DNA of 64,000 nt from Saussurea involucrata (GCA_033807775.1 CM066314.1:35327001-35391000), one strand, 5' to 3'. Numbered from the stretch's first letter, positions 19,128-29,271 are shown. Made by a program: numbers and translations. The notes: a model not told the origin generated them from the sequence alone.

Positions 19128-21881
19128 TTAGTCATCATATACGCACAGATTAGGACTTAAACCTAGACTCTGATTGAGAATCCTTTTTACCAAGAATCTA
19201 CCCATTGCTGAATCCTTGTTGCAGGTCAGCTTAGTATGTAACATTCCTTGCAGCCTCTTCATGCTGTGATTGTATATTTCATCCACCAGATAGTATTCTT
19301 GAGTTGCAGAGTCAAGTGAGATGACATATACTCCACAGTTTTCATAGAGCATCCAGTTGGTAATGGCTTGAAACTGTGTGTTTATCCTATGCTGAACTGC
19401 TTCAGGTTTGAACATTTGGCACAAGAATTCAAGTACCATTTTAGAGATTGACATCCCTTGCTCAGTCAGCATGTTTTCATATATCCTCATCCCAACTTTG
19501 AACATCTCTTCTAAGTCTGATCTTGAGCAAGTTCTGACAATTTTTCCCCAAGTTGAAAAGACTTCAAATTTTCCATCTGCTCTTTTTATCCTAATGAACT
19601 CCTTTCTACCATCTTTCAAAGTGTCCCAAAAGATGATTTCAGGAGCCTTAGATGATATTGGTTCAGCCTGAAGTGGAATTGGGTTAGAGTCAACACTAGT
19701 AATGTACAAATCACATTGGGCATCAGTTTGTGATTGTACATTGCTTGATTGCCCTGATGGAGTTGCCACTTCTTCTTCAGCAACTTCTGAGGTTAATTTT
19801 TCTTTCACTGTTTCCTCCTGGGCCTCTTCTGCAGTTGGCTCTACCCTTGGCTTCTTTTCATTTTTCTTCTGTGAAGTTATGGGCTTGGTGCTTGGTCTTT
19901 TCTTTGACATCATCTTGGTTCTTTTAAGAGTTTTAACAGCTGCAGGAGTTGGTTCAGCTGTTTTAAGTTTCTCAGCAGCAATAACCATTTCTGCTGCTAT
20001 GGCTGTTACTGCTTCTCTTAGAACATGTAATGATGCTGCTTCAACACTGTTCTTCACAATCCAGTATATTTCTTCATCAATTTCAGCTTGAGTTGTAGTT
20101 ACTGCTTCCTGCTCAGTTTCTGCTGCTTTTTCTGTTTGGCCTTCAGCAGCATTAACTGTTTCTGCTGCTTGTTCAAACTCAGCAGTATTAACAGTTTCTG
20201 CTGCTGTGGTTTCTGCTGCTCTTGAAGTTTCTGCTTCTTTAATCATCTCCTCCACCTTTTCTGTCTCCCCCTTATTCTGTGCACTGGACTCCCCCTTAAA
20301 CTGTGCATTATCCATTTCCATCTCAGTCTCCATGTGAACTGTCTCCCCCTCAACTTGTGGACCCTTCATATTTAGTTCTGCTTCTGACTCTGACTCCCCC
20401 TTTTTGGGAGCATCATCAGTTGAAGTTCTTCTTCTCAGCACAAATCTTGCCTTTTTCTTTCTGTGCAACAACTTGGTGACCATCTTTCTGAGCTTCTCAA
20501 TTTGAGACTGTTGGTAGGTGACCACAGTCTTCAGTTGCTCAATCTCCTTCTTCTGTGCCATAACATCCAAGTTGACATTCCCTATGGTTTCCATCAATTC
20601 CTCATAGTTATATCTATCCTCACCCTTTGTAGAAGTTTTTACTTTCTTTAAGGGATCCTTGGAAGGTTTAGCAGAAGCCTTCTGCCTAGCAGAAGCACTA
20701 CCTGCCCCCTTGGTTTCTTGGCACCTGGGTCCTCCTAATGATTTCTCATTTAGAGTTGCCATGGGGAAGGTCTTATTTATGTTACCACTGTCCTTCTCTG
20801 TGCTAGCAAAAGTAGTGGCAGCCTTAGCACCCATATGCTCATCCTTCTCCTTAGAGAGCACCTTCTTGGGGTTGGGAGACACCCCTGTGGTTTCCCTGTT
20901 GATATTCTCAATTGGAGAATGCTCCAACTGAGGGCTTAAAGGCTTAGGGCTCTGAGTAGGTACAGCAAGGGAAGGAACCTTGTGCACCTTTCTTCTTTGA
21001 AACCTTTTGGTGATTGTGGGAGTGGGTTGTTCAAGAATGGACTGAGGGATGTCTTTTGAGATGGAAGGTTGGGATTGGTCATCAGTGGGTGTGTCTAATG
21101 AGGGCCTTGACCCTGATGCCATACCTTCAATTGTGTGGGACACAACCATCATTGTGGAGAACAATGGTGTGTCAACTCCTTCCGAGTCCCTAGGAAGTCT
21201 TTTCATATTTGAAAAAACCTTCCCTTTAGGGGATTTTGGTACATATACCTCATCAAACTGAGGTAAGTCCATCAATTCCTTGTTAATAACTTCTTGCACA
21301 AACCTTGGATACATGTAAAAGCTCTTTTTGGATTCCAAGTTTGATACAAGATCATTAAAGATCATAGCTGAAAAATTGTACTTTCTGGCAGTGGATAAGC
21401 AGACCAAGGCATATGCAATGGGACTGCTGAACTCACTCCATCCAGTAGTTTTCTTGGAAATACAGTGCATCAGGGTATGAACAAGAAATCTCCATTGGTT
21501 AAAAAAATTTGACTTGTAGAATTTAAAAACACCAATGGGACCTTCATACCCCATTCTTTGTAAAGTCGAATATAAGTCATCAGAAGATAGAGAGGTTATA
21601 CCTGAGGCATCATTCAAGTGAAGAGAGATGCGAATAACCTCCTCTGTGACTTTCAAGGGTTTATCACAAACCCTTGTTCGAATGGTTTTCTGCCCTTCTT
21701 CGAAACTAACAGTGGCATTCTCCCAAAATTGCGTCTGATGTTCGATATAGATGGTTGGGCTCACCGTTAGGGCATAGGAGATGTGCGAGGATTTAAGAAA
21801 ATCGACGATATCGTGGAATCCCGCAGCTTGTTTCGGCTTCTGAAGCATGGCTATTTCATTGTGCTCATCCACAAACTCCAT
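19128..21881 (-). CDS. Third ORF (env-like position) of the SIRE-type element
   Basis: A complete 917-residue ORF between pol and the 3' LTR, the place where SIRE elements carry an envelope-like gene. Residues 1-205 form a conserved N-terminal domain ending in KSFYMYPRFVQ. Residues 206-420 are Ser/Pro-rich. About 425-475 is a predicted coiled coil, followed by basic HRKKKARFVLRRR. Residues 500-680 are Ala/Glu-rich repeats around AAETVNTAE. Basic KRTKMMSKKRPSTK follows, then a C-terminal domain (about 750-917) whose counterpart is seen in A2. I see no signal peptide and no convincing membrane segment, which argues against an envelope; the basic clusters suit a nuclear or nucleic-acid-binding protein. 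Similar plant proteins are often labelled longin-like, a label I could not check. It has its own TATA box and motif array upstream. Confidence 0.85.
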   Translation of the reverse strand: MEFVDEHNEIAMLQKPKQAAGFHDIVDFLKSSHISYALTVSPTIYIEHQTQFWENATVSFEEGQKTIRTRVCDKPLKVTEEVIRISLHLNDASGITSLSSDDLYSTLQRMGYEGPIGVFKFYKSNFFNQWRFLVHTLMHCISKKTTGWSEFSSPIAYALVCLSTARKYNFSAMIFNDLVSNLESKKSFYMYPRFVQEVINKELMDLPQFDEVYVPKSPKGKVFSNMKRLPRDSEGVDTPLFSTMMVVSHTIEGMASGSRPSLDTPTDDQSQPSISKDIPQSILEQPTPTITKRFQRRKVHKVPSLAVPTQSPKPLSPQLEHSPIENINRETTGVSPNPKKVLSKEKDEHMGAKAATTFASTEKDSGNINKTFPMATLNEKSLGGPRCQETKGAGSASARQKASAKPSKDPLKKVKTSTKGEDRYNYEELMETIGNVNLDVMAQKKEIEQLKTVVTYQQSQIEKLRKMVTKLLHRKKKARFVLRRRTSTDDAPKKGESESEAELNMKGPQVEGETVHMETEMEMDNAQFKGESSAQNKGETEKVEEMIKEAETSRAAETTAAETVNTAEFEQAAETVNAAEGQTEKAAETEQEAVTTTQAEIDEEIYWIVKNSVEAASLHVLREAVTAIAAEMVIAAEKLKTAEPTPAAVKTLKRTKMMSKKRPSTKPITSQKKNEKKPRVEPTAEEAQEETVKEKLTSEVAEEEVATPSGQSSNVQSQTDAQCDLYITSVDSNPIPLQAEPISSKAPEIIFWDTLKDGRKEFIRIKRADGKFEVFSTWGKIVRTCSRSDLEEMFKVGMRIYENMLTEQGMSISKMVLEFLCQMFKPEAVQHRINTQFQAITNWMLYENCGVYVISLDSATQEYYLVDEIYNHSMKRLQGMLHTKLTCNKDSAMGRFLVKRILNQSLGLSPNLCVYDD

Positions 21882-21994
21882 GATTCCTGAGGATTCTTGA
21901 AAGAAAACACAAAGATTCTGGGGAGACTAGGTTAGAACGAGAGAGAAGAAGTAAATGCGAAGAGTCGTTATGAACTTTGGCGGGCACACAGGGG

Positions 21995-22002
21995 TATTTA
22001 TA
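21995..22002 (-). promoter_or_regulatory. Internal TATA box for the third ORF
   Basis: On the minus strand GGGCATATAAATACCCC (22007-21991) lies 114 bp upstream of the third-ORF ATG. A CT-rich leader (TTCTTCTCTCTCG) lies between. The motif array begins 19 bp further upstream, giving the layout of a complete promoter inside the element. Confidence 0.7.
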
Positions 22003-22020
22003 TGCCCTAGATTATCAAAA

Positions 22021-22424
22021 GCAGTATTAACAACGTAAGCAGTATTAACTACTGAGCAGTATTAACTGCAAGGCAGTATTAACTACACAGCAGTAGTAAC
22101 TACCAAGCAGTATTAACTACCTAGCAGTATTAACTACCGAGCAGTATTAACTACCGAGCAGTATTAACTACCTAGCAGTATTAACTGCACTAGCAGTATT
22201 AACTACTGAGCAGTATTAACTGAGCACTAGCAGTATTAACTACTGAGCAGTATTAACTACTGAGCAGTATTAACTGCAAAGCAGTATTAACTACACAAGC
22301 AGTATTAACTACTGAGCAGTATTAACTACTGAGCAGTATTAACTGTACAAGCAGTATTAACTACTAGAACACCGGCAGTAGTAACTCTGTACTGGCAGTA
22401 GTAACGCTGCACAGGCAGTAGTAA
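22021..22424. repeat. 17-bp tandem array of GCAGTATTAAC upstream of the internal promoter
   Basis: 23 motif copies (19 GCAGTATTAAC and 4 GCAGTAGTAAC) at a nearly constant 17-bp period (for example 22039, 22056, 22073, 22090, 22107, 22124, 22141). Linkers between units vary, so the 11-mer core is conserved more than the linker. It lies between pol and the third ORF. Confidence 0.95.
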
Positions 22425-22541
22425 CTACACTTACACTTTTCTGCACTTGGTAATCTGAGGGAAACAGAGAATCCTGAGAAAGAAAGTTAGTAGCACCAAA
22501 TATATGAAGAAATACAGGTATAAAAACAGAAAGTCATAAAT

Positions 22542-25500
22542 TTATTCTAGGTTGATCATGCCCACACTTGTTACCAAAAAGGTGAATCTACCCACATCAA
22601 AAGCTTTTGTGAATAGATCAGCAAACTGGTCATTTGTATGAACTTTAGCAACCTGAATTAATTTCTTTTCATTGCAATCTCTTATAAAATGACACCTTAT
22701 CTCTATATGCTTTGTTTTTTAGTGTTTGACTGGATTATTAACAATGCTGATAGCACTGTTGTTATCAATGAAGATTGGAGTGTGAAGAAATGTTACCCCA
22801 TAGTCCAACATCTGATTTTGAATCCATAGAACCTGAGAGCAGCAGCTTGCAGCAGCTATGTACTCAGCCTCTGTGGTAGATAAGGACAATGTGGTTTGTT
22901 TCTTACACTGCCAAGATACTAGTCTTGTACCCAAAAACTGACATCCACCTGAAGTAGACTTCCTATCCATGTTGGCTCCACCCAAATCACTATCTGAATA
23001 TGCAAGCAAGTCAAAAGAGGATTCATGAGGATACCAGAGACCTAATCTAGGTTGCCCTTTTAAGTATCTGAATATTCTCTTGACAGCATGAAGGTGTGAT
23101 TGCTTAGGAGAAACCTGAAATCTGGCACAAACACAGACTGAAAACATAATGTCAGGTCTAGAGGCTGTGAGATACATGAGAGATCCAATCATTGATCTGT
23201 AATGATGGACATCCACATCCTCCCCCTCAAGATCTGCAGTGATCTGTTTATGTGTTTCCATTGGTGTGCTTGCTGGCTTTGAGTCTGATAAACCAAACTT
23301 GTCCAGGATGTCTTTCACATATTTGGATTGGCTAATAAAAATCCCATCTTTCCTCTGTTTTACCTGAAGCCCAAGAAAGAATGTAAGTTCTCCCATGGAA
23401 CTCATCTTGAAGCTTTTGTGCATCAATTCTTCAAACTCTTTACACATTTGATCATTGGTGGATCCAAAGATGATGTCATCCACATAGATCTGAACAAGTA
23501 GTGTACCTCTCTTTCTCCTCTTGATAAACAGGGTTTTGTCAATTACTCCTCTTTCAAAGTCATTTTTCAAGAGATAGGTAGACAGAGTGTCATACCATGC
23601 TCTTGGAGCTTGATGCAAACCATAAAGAGCCTTCTTCAGCTTGTATACTCTGTCAGGGTGCAATGGATTCTCAAATCCAGGGGGTTGACAGACATATACT
23701 TCTTCCTCAATACTTCCATACAGAAATGCACTTTTGACATCCATTTGGTACACTTTGAACTTCATGTATGAGGCATATGCTAGAAATAACCTGATTGCTT
23801 CAATCCTTGCCACAGGAGCAAAGACTTCCTCATAATCTATTCCTTCTTCCTGAGTGTACCCTTGTGCAACCAGTCTAGCTTTGTTTCTGATCACAATCCC
23901 TCTGTCATCCTTCTTGTTCCTGAAAATCCACTTGGTGCCAATTGCTCTATGACCTTTTGGAAGGTCTACCAAGTCCCATACATCCTGTAATTTGAACTGT
24001 AGCAGCTCCTCTTGCATTGCCTCTATCCAGCTTGGGTCTTTCATAGCATCATAAGCCTTTTTGGGCTCAATCTGGGACAGAAAGCATGTAAGAACAGTAT
24101 TAACTGTATTTTGCTGCTCTTGCAATTCTTGGAGTCTGCTTTGCTTTCTAGTCATCATGGGAGATGCAATATCTCCAATCACCAACTCAGGAGGATGGTT
24201 TTTCTGAGTTCTTGTTGGATGACCAGCTTCCTCTTGAATGTTCTCATCCAGATTTGATTCATTTAATTCTGGATTTGATTCTGCTTCTTCAGTCACCTCA
24301 GATTCTCTGGAATTTGGACCTGAAGACTGATTTTCCTCTGCTCTCCTCTCTTCTTCATTCTGAATAGGTTCAGTCTCCTCTTGGTGTTCACAGAATTCAA
24401 CAGGATCAATGGAAGGGAGTGGAAATATCACAGATTGAATTCTGTGTTCTGATGATGGTGTATCCCTTTGTCCTGCATATACATCACTACTGAAACCCAA
24501 AGAATTAGTGAGTGAATCAATGTCAAATAGCCAATTAGGACCTGAACCAATAGGATTTGGTGTGTTCTCATTGCATTTGACATTATCACTTTCTTCAATT
24601 ATTCTAGAAGAGGTATTAAAAACTCTGTAGGCCTTACTTTGAGATGAATACCCAACAAGAAAACCATCATCTGCTTTGCTATCAAACTTGCCTAAGTGAG
24701 ATTTGGTATTGAGAATAGTACAAGGACATCCAAATGGTTTGAAAAATCCAATATATGGTTTCCTTTTATGGAAAAGCTCATAAGGTGTCTTGTTTTTAGG
24801 CTTTACAACTAAAACTCTGTTTTGAACATAGCAGGCAGTATTAACTGCTTCTGCCCAAAAAGTAATTGGTAACTTTGAATCAGCTAACAGAGATCTAGCA
24901 GCCTCAATCAGTGTCCTATTCCTTCTCTCAGCAACACCATTTTGTTGTGGAGTCCTAGGAGCACTGTATTGTCTCTCAATTCCTTTTTCTTCACAAAAGG
25001 TGTTTAGATCAAAATTTTTAAACTCAGTTCCATTATCTGATCTAATGACTTTCACTCTTTGATTTGATTGGTTTTCAATTTTGAGAATAAAAGATTTGAT
25101 CAGTCCACTTGTCTCATCTTTAGTTCTCAGAAAATATACCCAAGTAAATCTAGAATAATCATCAACAATAACTAAGCAGTATGATTTCTTGCCAATACTC
25201 ATCACATTGGTAGGACCAAACAGATCCATATGTAACAGTTGAAGAGGATTTGAGATGGTGTTTATCTCTTTGGTCTTATGAGAAGTTTTGTGTTGTTTGC
25301 CTTTGAGACAAGCAACACAATGATCATCACATGAATAGACTTTGGATGGCAAACCCCTTACAAGGTTATTCTTAACAAGTTTATTCATTGTTTTAAAGTT
25401 CATGTGACACATCCTTCTGTGCCAAAGTGATGATTCATCTAAAGAAGCTTTTGAAACTAAACAATTTAGAGATGAATCAGATGAAACACTTTCCAAATCT

Positions 25501-25877
25501 AAACAATAAACATTATCCTTCCTAGGAGTTCTCAGAAGTATCATGTTTTCATCAACCACTTTGTATCCAGGAGCAAGGATAATACATTCAGAATCAGTAA
25601 ACAATATGCTATGCTTCTTGTCACAAACCTGTGATACACTTAACAGGTTGTATCTCAATTGTTCAACATAGTACACATCTTCAAAGGTCATCTTACCCTT
25701 TGAAACATCACCCTTACCACTTATCTTTCCACCAGCAGGATTATCCCCAAATGCAACATGTCCTCCATCAATCTTTTTGAAATTTTTGAGGCAGGCCATG
25801 TTACCTGTCATGTGCCTGGAGCAACCACTATCAACATGCCAAATGCTCTTCCCCTTGAGCTGTTGGTTGCCCTGCAC
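22542..25877 (-). CDS. Family B pol: protease, integrase, reverse transcriptase, RNase H
   Basis: The 1052-codon open part (25877-22719) starts near the protease motif WHVDSGCSRHMTG. Then come the GAG-pre-integrase (LWHRRMCHMNF), integrase (MDLFGP, RSDNGTEF and NGVAERRN with the three acidic residues), reverse transcriptase (YQMDVKSAFLYG, IYVDDIIFGS) and RNase H (YSDSDLGG, TEAEYIAA). An in-frame TAA at 22721-22719 falls after NNPVKH where relatives continue KTKHIE. The frame then stays open to a stop at 22544-22542. pol is in a different frame from gag, so a shift, reinitiation or splicing (AG at TGTGCAG near 25870) would be needed. Confidence 0.92.
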
Positions 25878-25888
25878 ATCAAGATAAA

Positions 25889-28537
25889 TCAGTTAGTTTT
25901 ATTTGGAACCCAAGCCGAAGTGGTCTTGGGTCTCCCTTGCTCATCAAAGTACTTACACTTGGTTTTGATGAGATTTTCAAATTTAGGTACTGCTGTGCTG
26001 GAGTACTTTGTCAAAATTATTGGTGTAGCAGCACTAGAAGCAGTATTAACCTCAGAAGTACTAACAGTGCTAGCAGTACTAATACTGGAAGCAGCAGTAC
26101 TGTTAGCAGCAGTATCAGCAGTACTAACAGAGGTAGCGGTATTAACAGAGTTAACACTGCTAGAAGCAGTATTAACAGAGTTAATACTGCTAGCAGCAGT
26201 ATTATCTGAAGAAGAAGCACTAAAAGTATTAGCAGTACTAACTTTGGAATGATTACTAGCAGTATTAATACTGCTAGCAGCACTAACTTTTGAAGCAGTA
26301 CTAACACTGCTAGCAGCAGTATTGTTTTTAGTGCTTTTTGGAACCCACATAGTACCACATTCCTTTTCAGTCGTTTTCTTTATGTGGCTTTTGGGTTTAT
26401 CTTGTTTCTTTGCCACATTTTTCATTGCAAGCTTTTTATAGCCACCATTCTTTCTGTAACCACCAGGTTTTTGAAAAGATCTTTGAGCATTAAACCTTTG
26501 GTTAACAGGATTGAAATAACAGTGTTTGGCTAAATGATTTAGCTTACCACAGATGAAACAAGGTTTTGGCCTGTTAATTCTGTTCAGATCAACTCCTTGT
26601 CTCATAGCCCACTGGTTATTCCAGTTCCTTTGATTTCCCCTCTGATTATCATGTTTTTGAGGCTTGTTCTCTTTAGATTTCCTGCAAGAGCACTGTTTAC
26701 AGATATTGGAGTTCACAACTTTGGGCTGTGTGTAATGAACTCCCTTTTTCTCTTCAGTCCTTTTGATCTCAGTGTTCTTGACACATGGACTTTCACATTC
26801 CTCATCAGAGTCTACTTTGTCAGTCTCATCCTCAACAACTATTTCTTTTTCACAAGGATCTATATTAATCTTTAATTCAGGTTCCTTTCTATCCTTGGTC
26901 TCTAACAAATCAGACTTAGGAGGTATGTAGTTGTTATTGTAGGGTGGAGGTGTGGTATTGTACCCTATCCCTACTTTCATCTTGTCATGGATTTGAGCTT
27001 TAATGATGGTGTCCATGGTTTTAGAAGCACAGGTAAACTTTTCAACATCAAGTTTAACCTTTTTAAGCTCTTCTTTTAACTTCTCATTCTCCTCCCCAGA
27101 CACTTTCAGCTTAATCTCATACTCATTCTTCTCCCACTTCCAATAGTTAGTATCATAGGAGTGTTGAAGTTCATTAGCTTGAAAAGCTCTAATTTGTTCC
27201 TCAAACCTTTCTACAATCCTAACATAATCTTTCACATCTTTCTCTAGCCTCTTAAGGTTATCACACATACCCTGATTGTGATCCCTATATCTTTTAACAG
27301 CATCAATGCAAGCTTGAGAACAGAGTTTAGATTGTACCTCAGTGGGAATATCAGATACTTCTGCCATAAGAGCTTGATTCTGACAGGCTTCCTCAGCTTG
27401 ATCACTCCAATCAAATCCCATTCCTTGTTGAGAAACAAGGGCTTGAGAGGAGCTTCTGTTTTGGTTTCCATTTGGAGCCTGTTGATTTGATCCTCCACTT
27501 CTGCATTCTCTGGCAAAGTGTCCCATCTTGTGACACTTATAACACTCAACCTTGGACTTGTCAAAGCCTGCACCATCTTCTCTTCTTTGGGAAAAGTTGT
27601 TTCTCCCAGTCCTTTTGATGAATTTATTCACCCTCATTGATAGCATAGCCATCTGCCATTTGATGTCCATCTCTTCCAGATCATCAGCATTAATCTGCTC
27701 TAAATCATCATTGATTAGAGAAGAGTGAACATGACTAGAGAAGAATGCTTCTAGTACAGAGTCTGTAGTCTTCTCTTGATTAGTTCCACCAGCAGTATTA
27801 ACAGAACCTGCAGTATTAACAGAATCAGGATTAGCAGCATTATCAGAGGATGAAGATAATAAAGCAGCATTATAAACAAATCCAGATGGCCTTTTCTTGG
27901 CTTCAACTTCAGCCTCAAATACTCTCAGATCATTGTAGAGGTCATCTAGCTCTTTGTCCTCCAATTGGTCATTCTGTCTGAATGAGACTGTGTACATGGT
28001 CCATTCTTCTCCCAATGATCTAAGGAACTTTCTATTGACATCATCAGCATCCATGTGTACACCCACAGTTGCTAATTCTCCAATTAACTTGTTAAATCTG
28101 TCAAAAGTTTGAGTCATAGACTCATTCTTTGCAGACATAAAGTTCTCATATTGTTGCCTGAGAATAGCCTTTTGATTTCTCTTTGTGCTCTTTGTGCCAG
28201 TAAATCTTTTCTCCAGAGCATTCCACAACATCTGTGCATCTGTGCAGTGTTGGAATTGATGTTGGTACTCATTAGGAATAGCCAAAAGCAGAGTGCTTAA
28301 GGCCTTCATCTCTGTTTGTCTGACTTTCTTTTCAGCATCTGTCTTGGGAGGAGGTCTCTTTCCATCTGCTCCAATCTTTCCTTCATTACATGGGCCATTT
28401 TCTATGATGTCCCATATTGCATAATCGGTAAGAAGAATGTACTGCTTGATTCTCAGTTTCCACATGTCAAACTCATTGGGTTTGAGCATGGGAACCTTTG
28501 AAACAAGCGTACTGTGAGAATCCATTGAATTGTCCAT
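25889..28537 (-). CDS. Family B gag
   Basis: An 882-codon ORF with start ATG at 28537 (MDNSMDSHS); the upstream in-frame extension reaches the primer binding site and LTR edge and is unlikely. It has the copia gag domain (MLKPNEFDMWKLRIKQYI, DAQMLWNALEKRF) in the first 250 residues, then two CCHC knuckles, CYKCHKMGHFAREC (about residue 335) and CFICGKLNHLAKHC (about residue 660), with a coiled-coil Lys/Glu segment between. The C-terminal Ser/Thr/Ala-rich tail is encoded by about a dozen copies of the element's 11-mer motif (26030-26330). It is longer than simple copia gags, as in other SIRE elements. It appears intact. Confidence 0.92.
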   Translation of the reverse strand: MDNSMDSHSTLVSKVPMLKPNEFDMWKLRIKQYILLTDYAIWDIIENGPCNEGKIGADGKRPPPKTDAEKKVRQTEMKALSTLLLAIPNEYQHQFQHCTDAQMLWNALEKRFTGTKSTKRNQKAILRQQYENFMSAKNESMTQTFDRFNKLIGELATVGVHMDADDVNRKFLRSLGEEWTMYTVSFRQNDQLEDKELDDLYNDLRVFEAEVEAKKRPSGFVYNAALLSSSSDNAANPDSVNTAGSVNTAGGTNQEKTTDSVLEAFFSSHVHSSLINDDLEQINADDLEEMDIKWQMAMLSMRVNKFIKRTGRNNFSQRREDGAGFDKSKVECYKCHKMGHFARECRSGGSNQQAPNGNQNRSSSQALVSQQGMGFDWSDQAEEACQNQALMAEVSDIPTEVQSKLCSQACIDAVKRYRDHNQGMCDNLKRLEKDVKDYVRIVERFEEQIRAFQANELQHSYDTNYWKWEKNEYEIKLKVSGEENEKLKEELKKVKLDVEKFTCASKTMDTIIKAQIHDKMKVGIGYNTTPPPYNNNYIPPKSDLLETKDRKEPELKINIDPCEKEIVVEDETDKVDSDEECESPCVKNTEIKRTEEKKGVHYTQPKVVNSNICKQCSCRKSKENKPQKHDNQRGNQRNWNNQWAMRQGVDLNRINRPKPCFICGKLNHLAKHCYFNPVNQRFNAQRSFQKPGGYRKNGGYKKLAMKNVAKKQDKPKSHIKKTTEKECGTMWVPKSTKNNTAASSVSTASKVSAASSINTASNHSKVSTANTFSASSSDNTAASSINSVNTASSSVNSVNTATSVSTADTAANSTAASSISTASTVSTSEVNTASSAATPIILTKYSSTAVPKFENLIKTKCKYFDEQGRPKTTSAWVPNKTN
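26030..26330. repeat. Motif array within gag coding sequence
   Basis: Copies of GCAGTATTAAC, GCAGTACTAAC, GCAGCACTAAC and inverted AACACTGCTAG/AATACTGCTAG units, in frame, encoding repeated VNTA/SSINTA-like residues in the gag C-terminus. Further copies in gag occur near 27790-27840, in pol near 24091 and 24837, and in the third ORF near 20146 and 20183. Confidence 0.85.
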
Positions 28538-28555
28538 AGCTTCTAAGATACCAAT

Positions 28556-28567
28556 GCTCTGATACCA
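28556..28567 (-). other. Primer binding site of family B
   Basis: On the minus strand TGGTATCAGAGC, two bases inside the 5' LTR. Confidence 0.9.
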
Positions 28568-28569
28568 CT

Positions 28570-29266
28570 TGTCAGGATCGATTCTTAACAAGAATTAAAC
28601 TTCTTAGAAACAGAATTTAGAGAATCTTGCGGAATAGAACTCTAAAATAATTAAAGAACAATCAATAGAATTCAACACACTGTATATATCAAACTGTATT
28701 ACTCACAAGCTTTACACCAAACCTCAATCTTGTTGAACAGGCTCAACAAGACGATTTCTACTTCTCTAGAAATAGGGTTCTTACACCTTGAGGTTAATTC
28801 ACTCTTGAATCAATATAGAATTCTGTATATTATCTATCTTCTATCGTATATTTTCTAATAGCTATCTATCAATACTATATATACAAAAGTAATTACAAGA
28901 TAACTATCAAAAGTGAATTGATCTTCTGAATCTTCGTTAAACATATCTTGATCAATTCCTTCTTTGTCTCCAAAAGTATCGCATCCCAAACTTATCAAGT
29001 CAGCAGTATTAACAATGATTTGGCTCAGCAGCATTAACGACCTTCAGCAGTATTGACCTTCACAGTCTTCAAGCAGTAGTAACTCAGCTCAGCAGCACTA
29101 ACTATGTCTAGCAGTAGTAATTTGGTCTAGCAGTACTAACCGTGTCTAGCAGTAGTAACTTCGTCTAGCAGTAGTAACCTTGCCTAGCAGTAGTAACGAA
29201 GAACTGGCAGTAGTAACATTGTCTTGGCAGTACTAACCATACTTAGCATATCTTCAGTTCCCAACA
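28570..29266 (-). repeat. 5' LTR of family B
   Basis: 697 bp, one base different from 18369-19065. The TATA-like element is at 28883-28874, with the 12-copy motif array (29003-29237) upstream of it in U3. Confidence 0.95.
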
Positions 29267-29271
29267 TAGGG

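Larger units (their letters stand above)
18369..29266 (-). mobile_element. Family B SIRE-type Ty1/copia element with third ORF, very young
   Basis: A 10,898-bp minus-strand element with two 697-bp LTRs that differ by one base by my reading (18905 versus 29106), a TAGGG target duplication (18364-18368 and 29267-29271), a tRNA-Met primer binding site and a polypurine tract. Coding order is gag (28537-25889), pol (25877-22542) and a 917-codon third ORF (21881-19128), the SIRE/Maximus layout. gag and the third ORF are open; pol carries one in-frame stop near its end. A GCAGTATTAAC-type motif is found throughout. Confidence 0.95.

Noticed and set aside
19702..20091. Plus-strand ORF with hydrophobic segments
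   Set aside because: Antisense to the intact third ORF; a frame shadow of Ala/Glu-rich coding sequence.
22021..22424. Regular direct repeats with spacers, CRISPR-like at first sight
   Set aside because: The 17-bp period with 6-bp linkers inside a plant retrotransposon, and lack of cas genes or unique long spacers, rule this out.
25758..26252. Plus-strand ORF of 164 codons, Val/Leu-rich
   Set aside because: It is antisense to intact gag and its composition simply reflects the GCAGTATTAAC motif read in another frame.
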